The translations under genes and the position numbers were made by a program. A stretch of 64,000 nt of DNA, taken from Paeniglutamicibacter quisquiliarum (GTDB lineage: Bacteria > Actinomycetota > Actinomycetes > Actinomycetales > Micrococcaceae). A model generated the notes under the pieces. It was not told the origin of the DNA. It saw only the letters and a list, made by a program, of their open reading frames with translations, and made no database searches. The DNA lies in the NCBI RefSeq assembly GCF_019084045.1, contig NZ_JAHRED010000001.1:434001-498000 (forward strand), in the 5' to 3' direction. Positions 1 through 8,024 of this stretch are shown in pieces (positions within the stretch are counted from its first letter, which is position 1; each line of letters begins with the position of its first letter).

Positions 1-265
1 TGGGGGAGAGCTGCAAGGTAGTCGTGTCCGCGCCACCGCCAAGTCGCACGTAGTGCCCGAGGAATTCATGAAGAACCGGCAGCGGATCGCCAATGGCAGT
101 CAGGGACGTGTTCGCGCGAACCCACTTCATGAAGCGTGCCGAGACGTCGTCCCCGGTGCTGCGGGCGCGGAACTCGTCAATGCTGACGATCTGTCCGGCG
201 GCCGCGGACCGCGCGGGGTGTCCCTGCTTGGTCTTGTTGGATGTCGACGGCTTCTTCTTGGTCAT
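1..265 (-). CDS. Hypothetical protein, 3' end cut by the window edge
   Basis: An open frame reads leftward off the window from an ATG at 265, giving the first 88 residues. The N-terminus is lysine-rich and polar (MTKKKPSTSNKTKQGHP), then comes an acidic-helical stretch around DEFRARSTGDDVSARFMKW and a segment ending HEFLGHYVRLGGGADTT. I recognise no domain, signal peptide or membrane segment. The ribosome site is weak (GAGA about 7 nt upstream). The frame has the GC-rich third positions expected of a real gene here and no stop. The basic N-terminal tail would suit a nucleic-acid or ribosome contact, but that is only a guess; function unknown. Confidence 0.6.
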   Translation of the reverse strand, partial: MTKKKPSTSNKTKQGHPARSAAAGQIVSIDEFRARSTGDDVSARFMKWVRANTSLTAIGDPLPVLHEFLGHYVRLGGGADTTTLQLSP

Positions 266-732
266 GGGATCTCACAATCGATAAGGCGCAGTCGGACGAC
301 TCCCCATCACAGTACAACAGGCGCGCGCCCCGGGGCTTGGTGCATTGCCCGGATCGAGGCGACCGCTTGGGGCCACGTGTGAAGGGTGGCCGGGCCGACC
401 GCGAATGGACTTCCCCCGGGCTCCGGCCCTCGCGCGGCCGGCAACAATGTCCGCTGAGCCCAAGCATGAACGGGGTCCCGAGGGTGACGATACGAGGATT
501 TGATCGCCCGGACGTCGGAACCGCTGGCGGAGACGTAGCACGACGCGCGCTTCTGCGCCGAGGAGTTCGATTCCACTCCTTGCTCGGCCGCTTCTGCCGC
601 AGGAGGGCACCCCTCGAGCGATATAGGTAAAACCGGTGAATTGGATCGATAAAAACAGTTTTACGTCTGTGCCGTAAGGCTACATCCTTGTGTGAAGGAC
701 ATCTCATTCTTCTCGCATAAGGAGCAGAACAC
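266..732. other. Gene-free stretch with two inverted repeats before the MBL hydrolase gene
   Basis: No convincing gene lies here; the open frames are shadows without ribosome sites. The right end is AT-richer than its surroundings and holds two operator-like repeats: GTAAAAC at 627-633 with its inverse GTTTTAC at 658-664 (24 nt apart), and TCCTT-N5-AAGGA at 685-699. They precede the start codon at 733 and its AAGGAG ribosome site (719-724), so the MBL-transporter operon is probably controlled from here, by the LysR or IclR proteins encoded downstream. No clear sigma-70 promoter could be read. Confidence 0.5.
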
Positions 733-1779
733 GTGCAAGGCACTTCCCTGAAACCACACGTCGTCACGTTGGGGACGGCCGGCGGACCGCGCTGGTGGAC
801 CGGCGAAAACGCCGGCAAGCGCGCGGGCATCGCCACCGCCGTGGTCGTCGGCGACGCCGTGTACCTGGTGGACGCCGGGACCGGCGTCGGCAACCAGCTC
901 ATGAAGGCCGGGTTCAGCACCGCGAACCTGCGCGGCATCTTCCTGACCCACCTGCACTCCGACCACACCATCGACCTGGCGTCGCTGGCGATCTTCGGAC
1001 TGTTCACCATCACCCCCGGCCAGGCACCGATCCACATCATCGGCCCCGGCGACCGCGGCGCCCTGCCGCCGGCCTCCCCGCGCGCCCAGGTCCCGCCGAC
1101 CCCGCTGTACCCGGAAAATCCGACCCCGGGCACGGCGGACATGTTCAGCCACCTCATGCAGGCCTACGGCACCGACCTGAACGACCGTGTGATCGATGCC
1201 CTGCGTCCCTCCCCGCTGGACCACTTCATAGCTTCTGACATCGCGATCCCCGCGGGCACCGGATACCACCCGAATGGGAATCCGACGCCCGAGGACTTCG
1301 AGCCCTTCGAGATCTACCGGGACGAGCTGGTCACCGTGACAGCCACCCTGGTCAAGCACCCGCCGATCGCCCCGGCCTTTGCCTTCCGCTTCGACACCGC
1401 CGAAGGCTCCGTGACGATCTCCGGGGACACCGCGCCCTGCGACAACCTCGTGCGGCTCGCCCGCGACACCGACCTGCTGCTGCACGAGGCCATCGACTTC
1501 GACTGGGTCCAGCGCAGCTACGGAAGCATCGGCACCGAGGCCGCCCAGGCCTCCATGGACCACCACCGGCTCTCGCACACCTCGGCCGCCCAGGCCATCG
1601 AGCTCGCCGAACGCGCCGGGGCCCGGACCCTGGCCCTGCACCACCTGGTGCCCGGGACCACGCCACTGTCCACGTGGCTCTCCCACTCCAAGGATTTCTC
1701 CGGAACCTTCCTGGTGCCCGAGGATCTCGATACCATTTCCTTTAGCCGCATTCGAACAGAAATGATGGTTGCACGATGA
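733..1779 (+). CDS. MBL-fold metal-dependent hydrolase
   Basis: A 348-residue metallo-beta-lactamase-fold protein. The zinc-binding signature THLHSDH is at residues 72-78 (His73, His75, Asp77, His78). The metal-bridging Asp is in SGDTAPC (Asp232), and late histidines sit at SHTS (282) and LHHLVP (303-304). This is the RNase Z/arylsulfatase-like MBL arrangement of small-molecule hydrolases; no signal peptide is seen, so it should be cytosolic. The GTG start at 733 has AAGGAG 8 nt upstream. The stop overlaps the start of the following transporter by 4 nt (ATGA), so the two are co-translated. The likely role is hydrolysis of the compound the transporter brings in, perhaps a lactone or ester; the substrate cannot be read from the sequence. 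Confidence 0.85.
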   Translation: MQGTSLKPHVVTLGTAGGPRWWTGENAGKRAGIATAVVVGDAVYLVDAGTGVGNQLMKAGFSTANLRGIFLTHLHSDHTIDLASLAIFGLFTITPGQAPIHIIGPGDRGALPPASPRAQVPPTPLYPENPTPGTADMFSHLMQAYGTDLNDRVIDALRPSPLDHFIASDIAIPAGTGYHPNGNPTPEDFEPFEIYRDELVTVTATLVKHPPIAPAFAFRFDTAEGSVTISGDTAPCDNLVRLARDTDLLLHEAIDFDWVQRSYGSIGTEAAQASMDHHRLSHTSAAQAIELAERAGARTLALHHLVPGTTPLSTWLSHSKDFSGTFLVPEDLDTISFSRIRTEMMVAR

Positions 1780-3116
1780 GCCACACCCAAACACCCGCCG
1801 GGAACTCCGCCGACATTGTCGTCCCGTCGCTGAACTCACCGCACATGCGCAGGATCCTGGCCTCCAGCTTCATCGGCAGCGCCATCGAGTTCTACGACTT
1901 CATTCTTTACGCAACCGCCGCCTCGCTGGTGTTCAACAAGGTCTTCTTCGTCAACCAGTCACCTGCCGTGGCCCTCTTCGCCTCCTTCGCCACGCTCGCG
2001 GTTGGCTACCTGGCCCGCCCGCTGGGCGGCATCATCTTCGGGCACTACGGGGACAAGCTCGGGCGCAAGGGCGTGCTGATCACGTCCATGGTGATGATGG
2101 GCGTCGCCTCGACCATCATCGGCCTGTTGCCGCCGACCGCGCAGGTCGGCATCATTGCCCCGATCGCACTGATCACCCTTCGCATCATCCAGGGACTGGC
2201 CGTGGGCGGGGAATGGGGCGGGGCCATGCTCATGGCCCTGGAACACGCGCCCAAGGAGCGCCGCGGTTTCGCGGCGAGCTTCGCGAACATGGGCGGCCCG
2301 GCCGGCGCGGTGCTGGCAACCCTGGCTGTCTCCGCGGTCTCCACGCTGCCCACCGAGCAATTCCTGGCCTGGGGCTGGCGCATCCCGTTCATCGCCAGCC
2401 TGGGTCTGGTCGCCATCGGCCTGGTCATCCGCCTGAAGGTCGCCGAGTCCCCGCTTTTCCTGGCCCTGGAGGGCAAGGCCGAGGAGCGCAAGATCCCGCT
2501 GCTGCAGGTGCTGACCAAGTACCCGAAGTCGGTGCTCATGGGCACGCTGGTGGGCATGAGCTCCTACACCGTGCAGGGCCTGATGACGGTCTGGGCCATC
2601 TCCTACGTCGTGGAGGAAGCCGGCATGGACCGCACCGCGGTGCTCAACATCAAGGCCGTGGGCGCCACCCTGACCATCGTCGCGGTGTGGTTTGCCGCCC
2701 GCTACTCGGACAAGCTGGGCCGCCGCCCGGTGATGATGTTCGGCATCCTGGCCGGCGCGGTGCTTGCCCTGCCGATCATGTGGATGCTGCAGCTCGGCGA
2801 GCTCTGGCTCTTCGCGATTGCGCTCTTCCTGGCCAACGGCGTCATCCAGGGCACCATCTTCGGCCCGTTCGGCGCCTTCACCGCGGAGCTGTTCCCCACC
2901 CGCATCCGCTACACCGGGGCCTCCCTGGTCTACCAGCTGTCCTCCACGCTGGGTGCCGGCTTCACCCCGATGATCGTCACCGGCCTGGTGCTGGCCGGCG
3001 GTGGCTCGCTCTGGCTCGCCGGGGCCGTGTGGGCAGCGGTCTTCATCATTGCCGCGCTGGCCATGCGCAGCATCAAGGAAGGCAAGGACGCGGACCTGGG
3101 CGCCGAGGAGATGTAG
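1776..3116 (+). CDS. MFS transporter, metabolite:H+ symporter (MHS) type
   Basis: A 446-residue, 12-segment major facilitator. The N-terminus SSFIGSAIEFYDF and the loop 2-3 signature GHYGDKLGRK are typical of the MHS branch (relatives of ShiA, KgtP and ProP), which import carboxylates or betaine-like solutes with protons; a second GRRPVMM loop lies in the C-terminal half. The ATG overlaps the stop of the MBL hydrolase by 4 nt with no ribosome site of its own, so translation is coupled. The pairing suggests uptake followed by hydrolysis of one organic acid. A strong hairpin follows the gene. Confidence 0.88.
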   Translation: MSHTQTPAGNSADIVVPSLNSPHMRRILASSFIGSAIEFYDFILYATAASLVFNKVFFVNQSPAVALFASFATLAVGYLARPLGGIIFGHYGDKLGRKGVLITSMVMMGVASTIIGLLPPTAQVGIIAPIALITLRIIQGLAVGGEWGGAMLMALEHAPKERRGFAASFANMGGPAGAVLATLAVSAVSTLPTEQFLAWGWRIPFIASLGLVAIGLVIRLKVAESPLFLALEGKAEERKIPLLQVLTKYPKSVLMGTLVGMSSYTVQGLMTVWAISYVVEEAGMDRTAVLNIKAVGATLTIVAVWFAARYSDKLGRRPVMMFGILAGAVLALPIMWMLQLGELWLFAIALFLANGVIQGTIFGPFGAFTAELFPTRIRYTGASLVYQLSSTLGAGFTPMIVTGLVLAGGGSLWLAGAVWAAVFIIAALAMRSIKEGKDADLGAEEM

Positions 3117-3139
3117 CACCAGCCGCCTCGCTCCGCCGT

Positions 3140-3182
3140 GCGGGGGCCGGAAGCGTCCGTTCAGGGCGCCTCCGGCCCCCGC
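3140..3182. terminator. Bidirectional terminator hairpin between convergent genes
   Basis: A perfect 12-bp stem (3140-3151 with 3171-3182, GCGGGGGCCGGA and its inverse) and a 19-nt loop. The loop contains the stop codon of the leftward LysR gene, so the hairpin serves the transporter on one strand and overlaps the LysR 3' end on the other. No T-run follows, which is common in high-G+C actinobacteria. Confidence 0.65.
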
Positions 3183-4084
3183 TCGCGTTCGGCCCCGACC
3201 CGTTCGCAGAATTCGATGAAGGCGCGCAGCCGCAGGCTCGGACGCTCGGCGGCCGTGTAGGCGACGCAGATGTCGCTGTGCCCCACCTGCCCCTCGATCT
3301 CCAGCACTGCAAGCGGCAGCCCGTCGTAGCTCACATCCGCCGGCGGGCGCTGCACCAGCACCGTGTAGCCCAGCCCGCGGGCGACCATGCCGCGCACCGC
3401 CTCGAAGTTTGAGCTGCTCCAGGCGATCTTCGGGTCCAGGCCCGACATGCGCAGGTTGACCAGCTGGTTGTCGCGCACCGTGGGGATGTCCAGGGACACG
3501 AAGTCCTCGTCCGCCAGGTCGGCCAGCCGCACGGTCCCGTTCCCCGCGAGCCGGTGTCCGGCCGGAAGCAGCACGTAGGGGCGCCCGCTCATCACCGTGG
3601 TGTGCTGCACGTGGGGCAGCAGGTGGCGGGTGTGGGTGATCACCGCATCGAGGTAGCCCTCCAACAGGCGCTCCTGCAGCTCGGCGCCGTCGCCCTCGGT
3701 GATGCGCACCTCGAGCCCCGGATGCGGCTTGGTGAACTGCTCGCAGACCACCGGCAGCCAAAAGGCCGAAAGCCCCGAATACATCCCGATGTTCAGCGGC
3801 CCCACCAGGCCGCTCTGGCGCTCGCCGATCAGGCCCTGGACCTCTTCGGCGTGCCTGACCAGATCCTTGGCATCGCGCAGGAAGTGTGTTCCCACCGCGG
3901 TCAGCACGACGCCGCGGGCCCGGTGGCGCACCAGCAGCTGGGAGCCGACGATGCGCTCGAGTTCCCCGATGGACTGGGACATCGCTGCCTGCGAGATGTG
4001 GCAGGCCGCCGCGGCACCGGAGATCGTGCCGGCATCGGCCACGGCGATGAAGTACTGCAATTGCTTGAAGGTGTAGTTGACCAC
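3161..4084 (-). CDS. LysR-family transcriptional regulator
   Basis: A 307-residue LysR protein. The N-terminal winged helix-turn-helix (about residues 5-65) reads FKQLQYFIAVADAGTISGAA and then SQAAMSQSIGELE. It is followed by a two-lobed periplasmic-binding-type effector domain (about 90-300) with GPLNIGMYSG at its start and a MVARGLGYTVL loop near the end. The frame stays open upstream, but the GTG at 4082-4084 gives the usual LysR N-terminus and is preferred; GGAGAA lies just before it, rather close. It is divergent from an IclR gene 82 bp away and convergent with the MHS transporter. LysR proteins usually control neighbours, so the MBL-MHS operon or the IclR gene is the likely target (inference). 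Confidence 0.85.
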   Translation of the reverse strand: MVNYTFKQLQYFIAVADAGTISGAAAACHISQAAMSQSIGELERIVGSQLLVRHRARGVVLTAVGTHFLRDAKDLVRHAEEVQGLIGERQSGLVGPLNIGMYSGLSAFWLPVVCEQFTKPHPGLEVRITEGDGAELQERLLEGYLDAVITHTRHLLPHVQHTTVMSGRPYVLLPAGHRLAGNGTVRLADLADEDFVSLDIPTVRDNQLVNLRMSGLDPKIAWSSSNFEAVRGMVARGLGYTVLVQRPPADVSYDGLPLAVLEIEGQVGHSDICVAYTAAERPSLRLRAFIEFCERVGAERERGPEAP

Positions 4085-4166
4085 TTCTCCAGCGTAGGTG
4101 ATGTGCGTGCGGTCACGAGGCGCCGGGCGTTGCGTTGCGGTCACCCGGCTGTGCCATGATTTCAGC
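4085..4166. promoter_or_regulatory. LysR/IclR divergent control region with direct repeats
   Basis: An 82-bp intergenic region. TGCGGTCAC occurs twice in direct orientation (4108-4116 and 4136-4144, 28 nt apart). An inverted repeat CCATG-N7-CATGG (4154-4170) spans the ATG of the IclR gene. CATGAT at 4155-4160 ends 6 nt before that ATG, which has no ribosome site, so the IclR mRNA may be leaderless with its operator over the start codon. Sites are read by eye. Confidence 0.45.
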
Positions 4167-4925
4167 ATGGAGAACAAATCCTCGCCCGTCGAGTCGGTGG
4201 ACCGCGCCCTGCTGTTGGTGCTTGCCATGCGCGATGACGGCCCGCTCTCGGTCAAGGCCGCGGCGCAGCTGTTGGACGTGGCACCCTCGACGGCTCACCG
4301 GCTGTTGACCGCTCTGGCTTTCCGCGGCTTCGCCGCCCAGGGCCACGACCGGACCTACCGGCAGGGGCCCGAGCTTTCCGGGAACGCCCCGCAGGCGATT
4401 TCCACCCAGAAGCTGCGCCAACACGCGCAGTCGGCACTGGTCCGGCTGCAGGGCACGGTGGGGGAGACGGTGCAGGTCATGGTCCTGAACGGAGGAAACA
4501 TCCAGTTCGTCGAGGGCGTCGAGTCGGCGCGGACCCTGCGCGTGGCCAAGCGCGTCGGGGACATGATGCCGGCCTTCGTGTCCTCCGGCGGCAAGGCGAT
4601 GCTGGCGCGGCTGACCAACGCCGAGCTGGAGGAGCTGTACCGTTCCGGGCTGCCGCCCTGGGCCACCGGCAAGACCACCACCGTGGCTTCGCTCAAGCGA
4701 CTCATGACCAAGGTCCGCCGGGACGGCTACGGCACCAGTTTCGAGGAAACCGAGCAAGGCGTGGTGGGCCTGGGAGTCAGCATCAACGACGCCGACGGTC
4801 GCCCGGTTGCCGCGGTGACCACCGCAACTCCGAGCATTCGCTTCAATCGCTCCGCGATGCCGCAGCATATAGAGGCACTGCAGCTGGCCGCCACGGAGAT
4901 CATGGAGAAACTGCGCGGAGGCTGA
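4167..4925 (+). CDS. IclR-family transcriptional regulator
   Basis: A 252-residue IclR regulator. The N-terminal winged helix (about 8-65) begins ESVDRALLLVLAM and contains the recognition segment DVAPSTAHRLLTAL. The C-terminal effector domain (about 85-250) has SGGKAMLA and GYGTSFEETEQGVVGLGV, the usual IclR landmarks around the small-molecule pocket. An upstream in-frame ATG at 4098 would add 23 residues that do not look like the family, so 4167 is chosen. It is closely similar in layout to the second IclR protein at 9697. It may govern the MBL-MHS operon or the acetoacetate-CoA ligase cluster; the sequence does not decide which. Confidence 0.88.
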   Translation: MENKSSPVESVDRALLLVLAMRDDGPLSVKAAAQLLDVAPSTAHRLLTALAFRGFAAQGHDRTYRQGPELSGNAPQAISTQKLRQHAQSALVRLQGTVGETVQVMVLNGGNIQFVEGVESARTLRVAKRVGDMMPAFVSSGGKAMLARLTNAELEELYRSGLPPWATGKTTTVASLKRLMTKVRRDGYGTSFEETEQGVVGLGVSINDADGRPVAAVTTATPSIRFNRSAMPQHIEALQLAATEIMEKLRGG

Positions 4926-4954
4926 GGTCCCGCGTCGAACGGGGCTGGACACTC

Positions 4955-4996
4955 GGTGCCGCCGGCGCCTCCCCGCGGGGAGACGCCGGCGGCACC
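4955..4996. terminator. Bidirectional terminator hairpin
   Basis: A 13-bp stem (4955-4967 with 4984-4996) continues, after one mismatch, into a second palindrome (CTCCCCGCGGGGAG, 4969-4982). It sits between the convergent IclR and acetoacetate-CoA ligase genes. Confidence 0.75.
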
Positions 4997-5002
4997 TGTC
5001 GA

Positions 5003-6997
5003 TTAGGCGGCGGCCAGGATGCGGGAGACGGACTGCACCGTCTCGTCCAGGTCCTGCGGATTGACCAGCACGCCGGTGTCCAGCACGCCGCCGGATCCGC
5101 CCTGCACCAGGCGCTTGAGCGGGATTTCCATGCGCTTGCCGGTGCGCGTGCGCGGGATGCTGCGCACGAACAACACGTGGTCCGGGACGTGGCGCGGGGA
5201 GAGCTGGGTGCGCAGCGCGGTGCGGATCGAGCGCTCCAGTGCCACGGTGTCGGCGTCCTCCTCGGCCTCCACCAGCAGGACCAGCTGGCCCATCGCGCCA
5301 CCCTGCTCAAAGTGCATCACCATGGCGTCGTTGACGCCGGGGTGGCCATCGAGCAGTGCATAGAACTCGGCGGTGCCCAGGCGCACGCCGCCGCGGTTCA
5401 GCGTGGCGTCCGAGCGGCCGGTGATGACCCAGGTGTCGCGTTCGGTGCGCACCAGCCAGTCGCCGTGGCGCCAGACGCCCTCAAAGACATCGAAGTAGCT
5501 GGCGTTGTAGCGCTCATTGTCCGGATCGTTCCAGAAGAACACCGGCATCGAGGGCATGGGCAGCGTGGCGACCAGCTCGCCGGGTTCCCCGTGCAACGAA
5601 TTGCGGTCATGGTCCCAGGAATCCACGGCAACGCCCAGTGGGCGGCAGGCCATTTCCCCGGCATGGACGGCGGACAGCGGGCTGGCGCCCAGGAAGGCGG
5701 CGCAGATGTCGGTGCCGCCGGAGGTCGGCGCCATTACCAGATCGGGATTGATCGAGTCATACGCCCAGCCTGCAACGTCTGCGGCCAACGGGGAACCGGA
5801 GCACTGGATCTCGCGCAGCCGGCCCAGGTCCCACTTCTTTCCCGGTTCCACACCCGCGTGGGCGCAGGCGGCCAGGTAGGCCGATCCGGTGCCCATGTAG
5901 GTCGATTCGGTTTCGGCCATGACCGCCCACTGCGACCATTCGCCGTCAAGGGTCGGCCAGTTGGGGTCCCCGTCCTGCAGGACCACGGTGGCGCCCACCA
6001 GCAGCGAGGAGGCGCCCATGTTCCAGACCATCCACCCGGTGGTGGAGAACCAGTAGGCGGTGTCGGCCTCGGAGATGTCGAAGTGCAGGCCCATGGCCTT
6101 GTAGTGCTCCAGCAGCAGGCCGCCGTGGGAGTGCACGATGGCCTTGGGGGTGCCGGTGGTGCCGGAGGAAAAGAGCACCGTCATGGGGTGGTTGAAGGGC
6201 ACCGGCTCAATGACGGCCGTGGCGCGTTCGGCGGTGAAGTCGGCCCAGGACAGGGCACCGGGTGCCGCGGTTTCGGTGTCCAGGTCTTCGTCGAGGTAGG
6301 GCAGCAGCACGGTGGGGATGCCCGGCAGCTCGGCGCGGACGGCTGCCAGGTCGTTGAGCTTGGAGATCGGCCTCTCGCCCCAGCGGTAGCCGTCGATGGA
6401 GATCAGCAGGCTTGGCTCGAGTTGGCCGATGCGGCCCAGGACGCCCTTGACACCCATTTCCGGCGGGACGCAGCACCAGATGGCGCCCAGGCCGATGACG
6501 GCGAAGTAGGCGGCGAGGGTTTGCGGGATGTTGGGCAGGTATCCGGCGACCCGGTCCCCGGGCTTGATCCCCTGGCGGATCAGGCCCTGCTGGATGCGTT
6601 CGATTTCCTCGGTGAGCCGGGCGCCGGTCCAGTCGACGCTGCCGTTGGTCTGGCTGCGGGACTTGACCATGGTGTCCTCCGGGCGCCGTGCGAGGGAGCG
6701 CAGGATGTGCTCGGTGAAGTTGATCCTGGCCCCGGTGAACCATTGCGCCCCGGGCATGGTTCGTTCGGTGAGCACCGAGGTGTGCGGGGCGTGGCTGATG
6801 ATCTCGAAGTGGTCCCAGACCTCGCCCCAGAAGTCCTCGAGGTTCTGAACCGACCAGGCCCAGGCGTCCTCGTAGTCGGCGAAGTGCCTGCCGGTCTTGG
6901 CCTCGATCTTTTCCAGGAAGCGGCCCATTTGGCTGTTTGACCAGTCTGCGCGGGCAGGTGCGGGCCGCAGCAGGGTGCCGGGTTCGGTGTTCTTCAT
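5003..6997 (-). CDS. Acetoacetate--CoA ligase
   Basis: A 664-residue adenylate-forming enzyme of the acetoacetyl-CoA synthetase branch: acetoacetate + ATP + CoA gives acetoacetyl-CoA + AMP + PPi, in the cytosol. The N-terminal ACAS-type segment (about 40-100) includes WAWSVQNLEDFWGEVWDHF. The ATP-binding P-loop is SSGTTGTPKA (277-286), followed by HSHGGLLLEHYK, which is typical of this branch. Further landmarks are PTSGGTDICAAF and the hinge region GRSDATLNRGGVRLG. The catalytic lysine is in TRTGKRMEIP (Lys621). Length matches the family. It is the last gene of a leftward operon with an amidohydrolase and an AAHS transporter (gap of 60 nt), so the pathway probably ends in acetoacetate, which thiolysis then turns into acetyl-CoA. 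Confidence 0.92.
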   Translation of the reverse strand: MKNTEPGTLLRPAPARADWSNSQMGRFLEKIEAKTGRHFADYEDAWAWSVQNLEDFWGEVWDHFEIISHAPHTSVLTERTMPGAQWFTGARINFTEHILRSLARRPEDTMVKSRSQTNGSVDWTGARLTEEIERIQQGLIRQGIKPGDRVAGYLPNIPQTLAAYFAVIGLGAIWCCVPPEMGVKGVLGRIGQLEPSLLISIDGYRWGERPISKLNDLAAVRAELPGIPTVLLPYLDEDLDTETAAPGALSWADFTAERATAVIEPVPFNHPMTVLFSSGTTGTPKAIVHSHGGLLLEHYKAMGLHFDISEADTAYWFSTTGWMVWNMGASSLLVGATVVLQDGDPNWPTLDGEWSQWAVMAETESTYMGTGSAYLAACAHAGVEPGKKWDLGRLREIQCSGSPLAADVAGWAYDSINPDLVMAPTSGGTDICAAFLGASPLSAVHAGEMACRPLGVAVDSWDHDRNSLHGEPGELVATLPMPSMPVFFWNDPDNERYNASYFDVFEGVWRHGDWLVRTERDTWVITGRSDATLNRGGVRLGTAEFYALLDGHPGVNDAMVMHFEQGGAMGQLVLLVEAEEDADTVALERSIRTALRTQLSPRHVPDHVLFVRSIPRTRTGKRMEIPLKRLVQGGSGGVLDTGVLVNPQDLDETVQSVSRILAAA

Positions 6998-7057
6998 GGT
7001 TCTTTCCTTTAATGGTGTTCGTATATCCGGGGTGCCCGACGACGGGACTGCGGTGCG

Positions 7058-7948
7058 TTAGGAGGCGATGGTGCCGGAATCGAGTCCGAGCAACTTCACG
7101 GCGTTGTCCTTGGTGATCTTTTGCCGCGGTCCGTCGCGCAGCTCCAGCTTGGCGAAGTCGGCCATCCAGCGGTCAGGCGGCAACAGCGGGTAGTCGGACC
7201 CGAAGAGGACCTTGTCCTGGAGCATGGTGTTGGCATACTGCACCAAATTGGCCGGGAAGTACTTGGGGGACCAGCCGGAGAGGTCGATATACACGTGGTT
7301 GTGGCGGACCGCCACGGCCAGGGCCTCGTCCTGCCAGGGGAAGGACGGGTGGGCCATGATGATGCGGAGTTCGGGGAAGTCCACCGCCACGTCGTCCAGG
7401 GCCAGCGGGTTGGAGTATTTCAACCGGATCCCGCCGGAGCCGGGCATGCCGGCTCCGATGCCGCTCTGGCCGGTGTGGAAGAGGGCGGGAACGCCCAGGG
7501 ACTGGATTTCCTCGTACAGCGGGTAGACGGCGTGGTCGTTGGGGAAGAAGGACTGCAGGTTCGGGTGGAACTTGAATCCCTTGATCCCGTAGTCCTGGAC
7601 CAGGATGCGGGCCTCGTTGATGGCCGCCTTCCCGCGGGCGGGATCGATGCTGGCGAAGGGGATCAGCACGTCTGCGTGCTTGGCGGCCTCCTCGGCGATG
7701 TAGCGGTTGGAGATCGGCGGGTGGCCTGTGGTGGCCTCGTGGTCCACGGTGAAGACGACTGCCGCCATGTTGCGTTCGCGGTAGTGCGCCGCGACGGCCT
7801 CGATCCCCAGGGGGTCGTGGGCAGCGCCGAAATGCGCCTGGGCCGCCTCGCGGAAATCGTCGGGCATGTCGGTGTGGCCGTGGTCATCGGATTCAATGTG
7901 GACGTGCATGTCGATGGCGACGAGGTCCGCGACGTTGATCTTGCTCAT
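7058..7948 (-). CDS. Amidohydrolase-family (amidohydrolase_2, ACMSD-like) metalloenzyme
   Basis: A 296-residue TIM-barrel hydrolase or decarboxylase of the amidohydrolase_2 group. Visible metal and catalytic residues are His15/His17 in DMHVH, His128 in FKFHPN, His158 in LFHTGQSG, His200 in IMAHPSF and Asp252 in FGSDYPLLPPDRW. This set resembles ACMSD and gamma-resorcylate decarboxylase, which act on carboxylated aromatic or dienoic acids, and also some C-C or C-O hydrolases. The open frame continues upstream, but ATG 7948 (MSKINVADLVAID) is the natural start. Between a transporter and acetoacetate-CoA ligase it is the best candidate for the step that releases acetoacetate or its precursor (inference). 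Confidence 0.85.
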   Translation of the reverse strand: MSKINVADLVAIDMHVHIESDDHGHTDMPDDFREAAQAHFGAAHDPLGIEAVAAHYRERNMAAVVFTVDHEATTGHPPISNRYIAEEAAKHADVLIPFASIDPARGKAAINEARILVQDYGIKGFKFHPNLQSFFPNDHAVYPLYEEIQSLGVPALFHTGQSGIGAGMPGSGGIRLKYSNPLALDDVAVDFPELRIIMAHPSFPWQDEALAVAVRHNHVYIDLSGWSPKYFPANLVQYANTMLQDKVLFGSDYPLLPPDRWMADFAKLELRDGPRQKITKDNAVKLLGLDSGTIAS

Positions 7949-8024
7949 GGGTGGAGTCTTTTCCTTGCCGGTGGCGGACGGGTCCGCCACCGTTGGCGGG
8001 GCTGTGGTGGAGGAGTGGGTCGAA

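Noticed and set aside
177-1157. 326-residue leftward open frame
   Set aside because: Arg/Pro/Gly-rich shadow of the MBL hydrolase; no ribosome site or domain.
1769-3761. Long open frames (547 and 600 residues) over the MHS transporter
   Set aside because: His/Arg/Gly-rich composition and overlap with an excellent transporter; mirror frames of high-G+C DNA.
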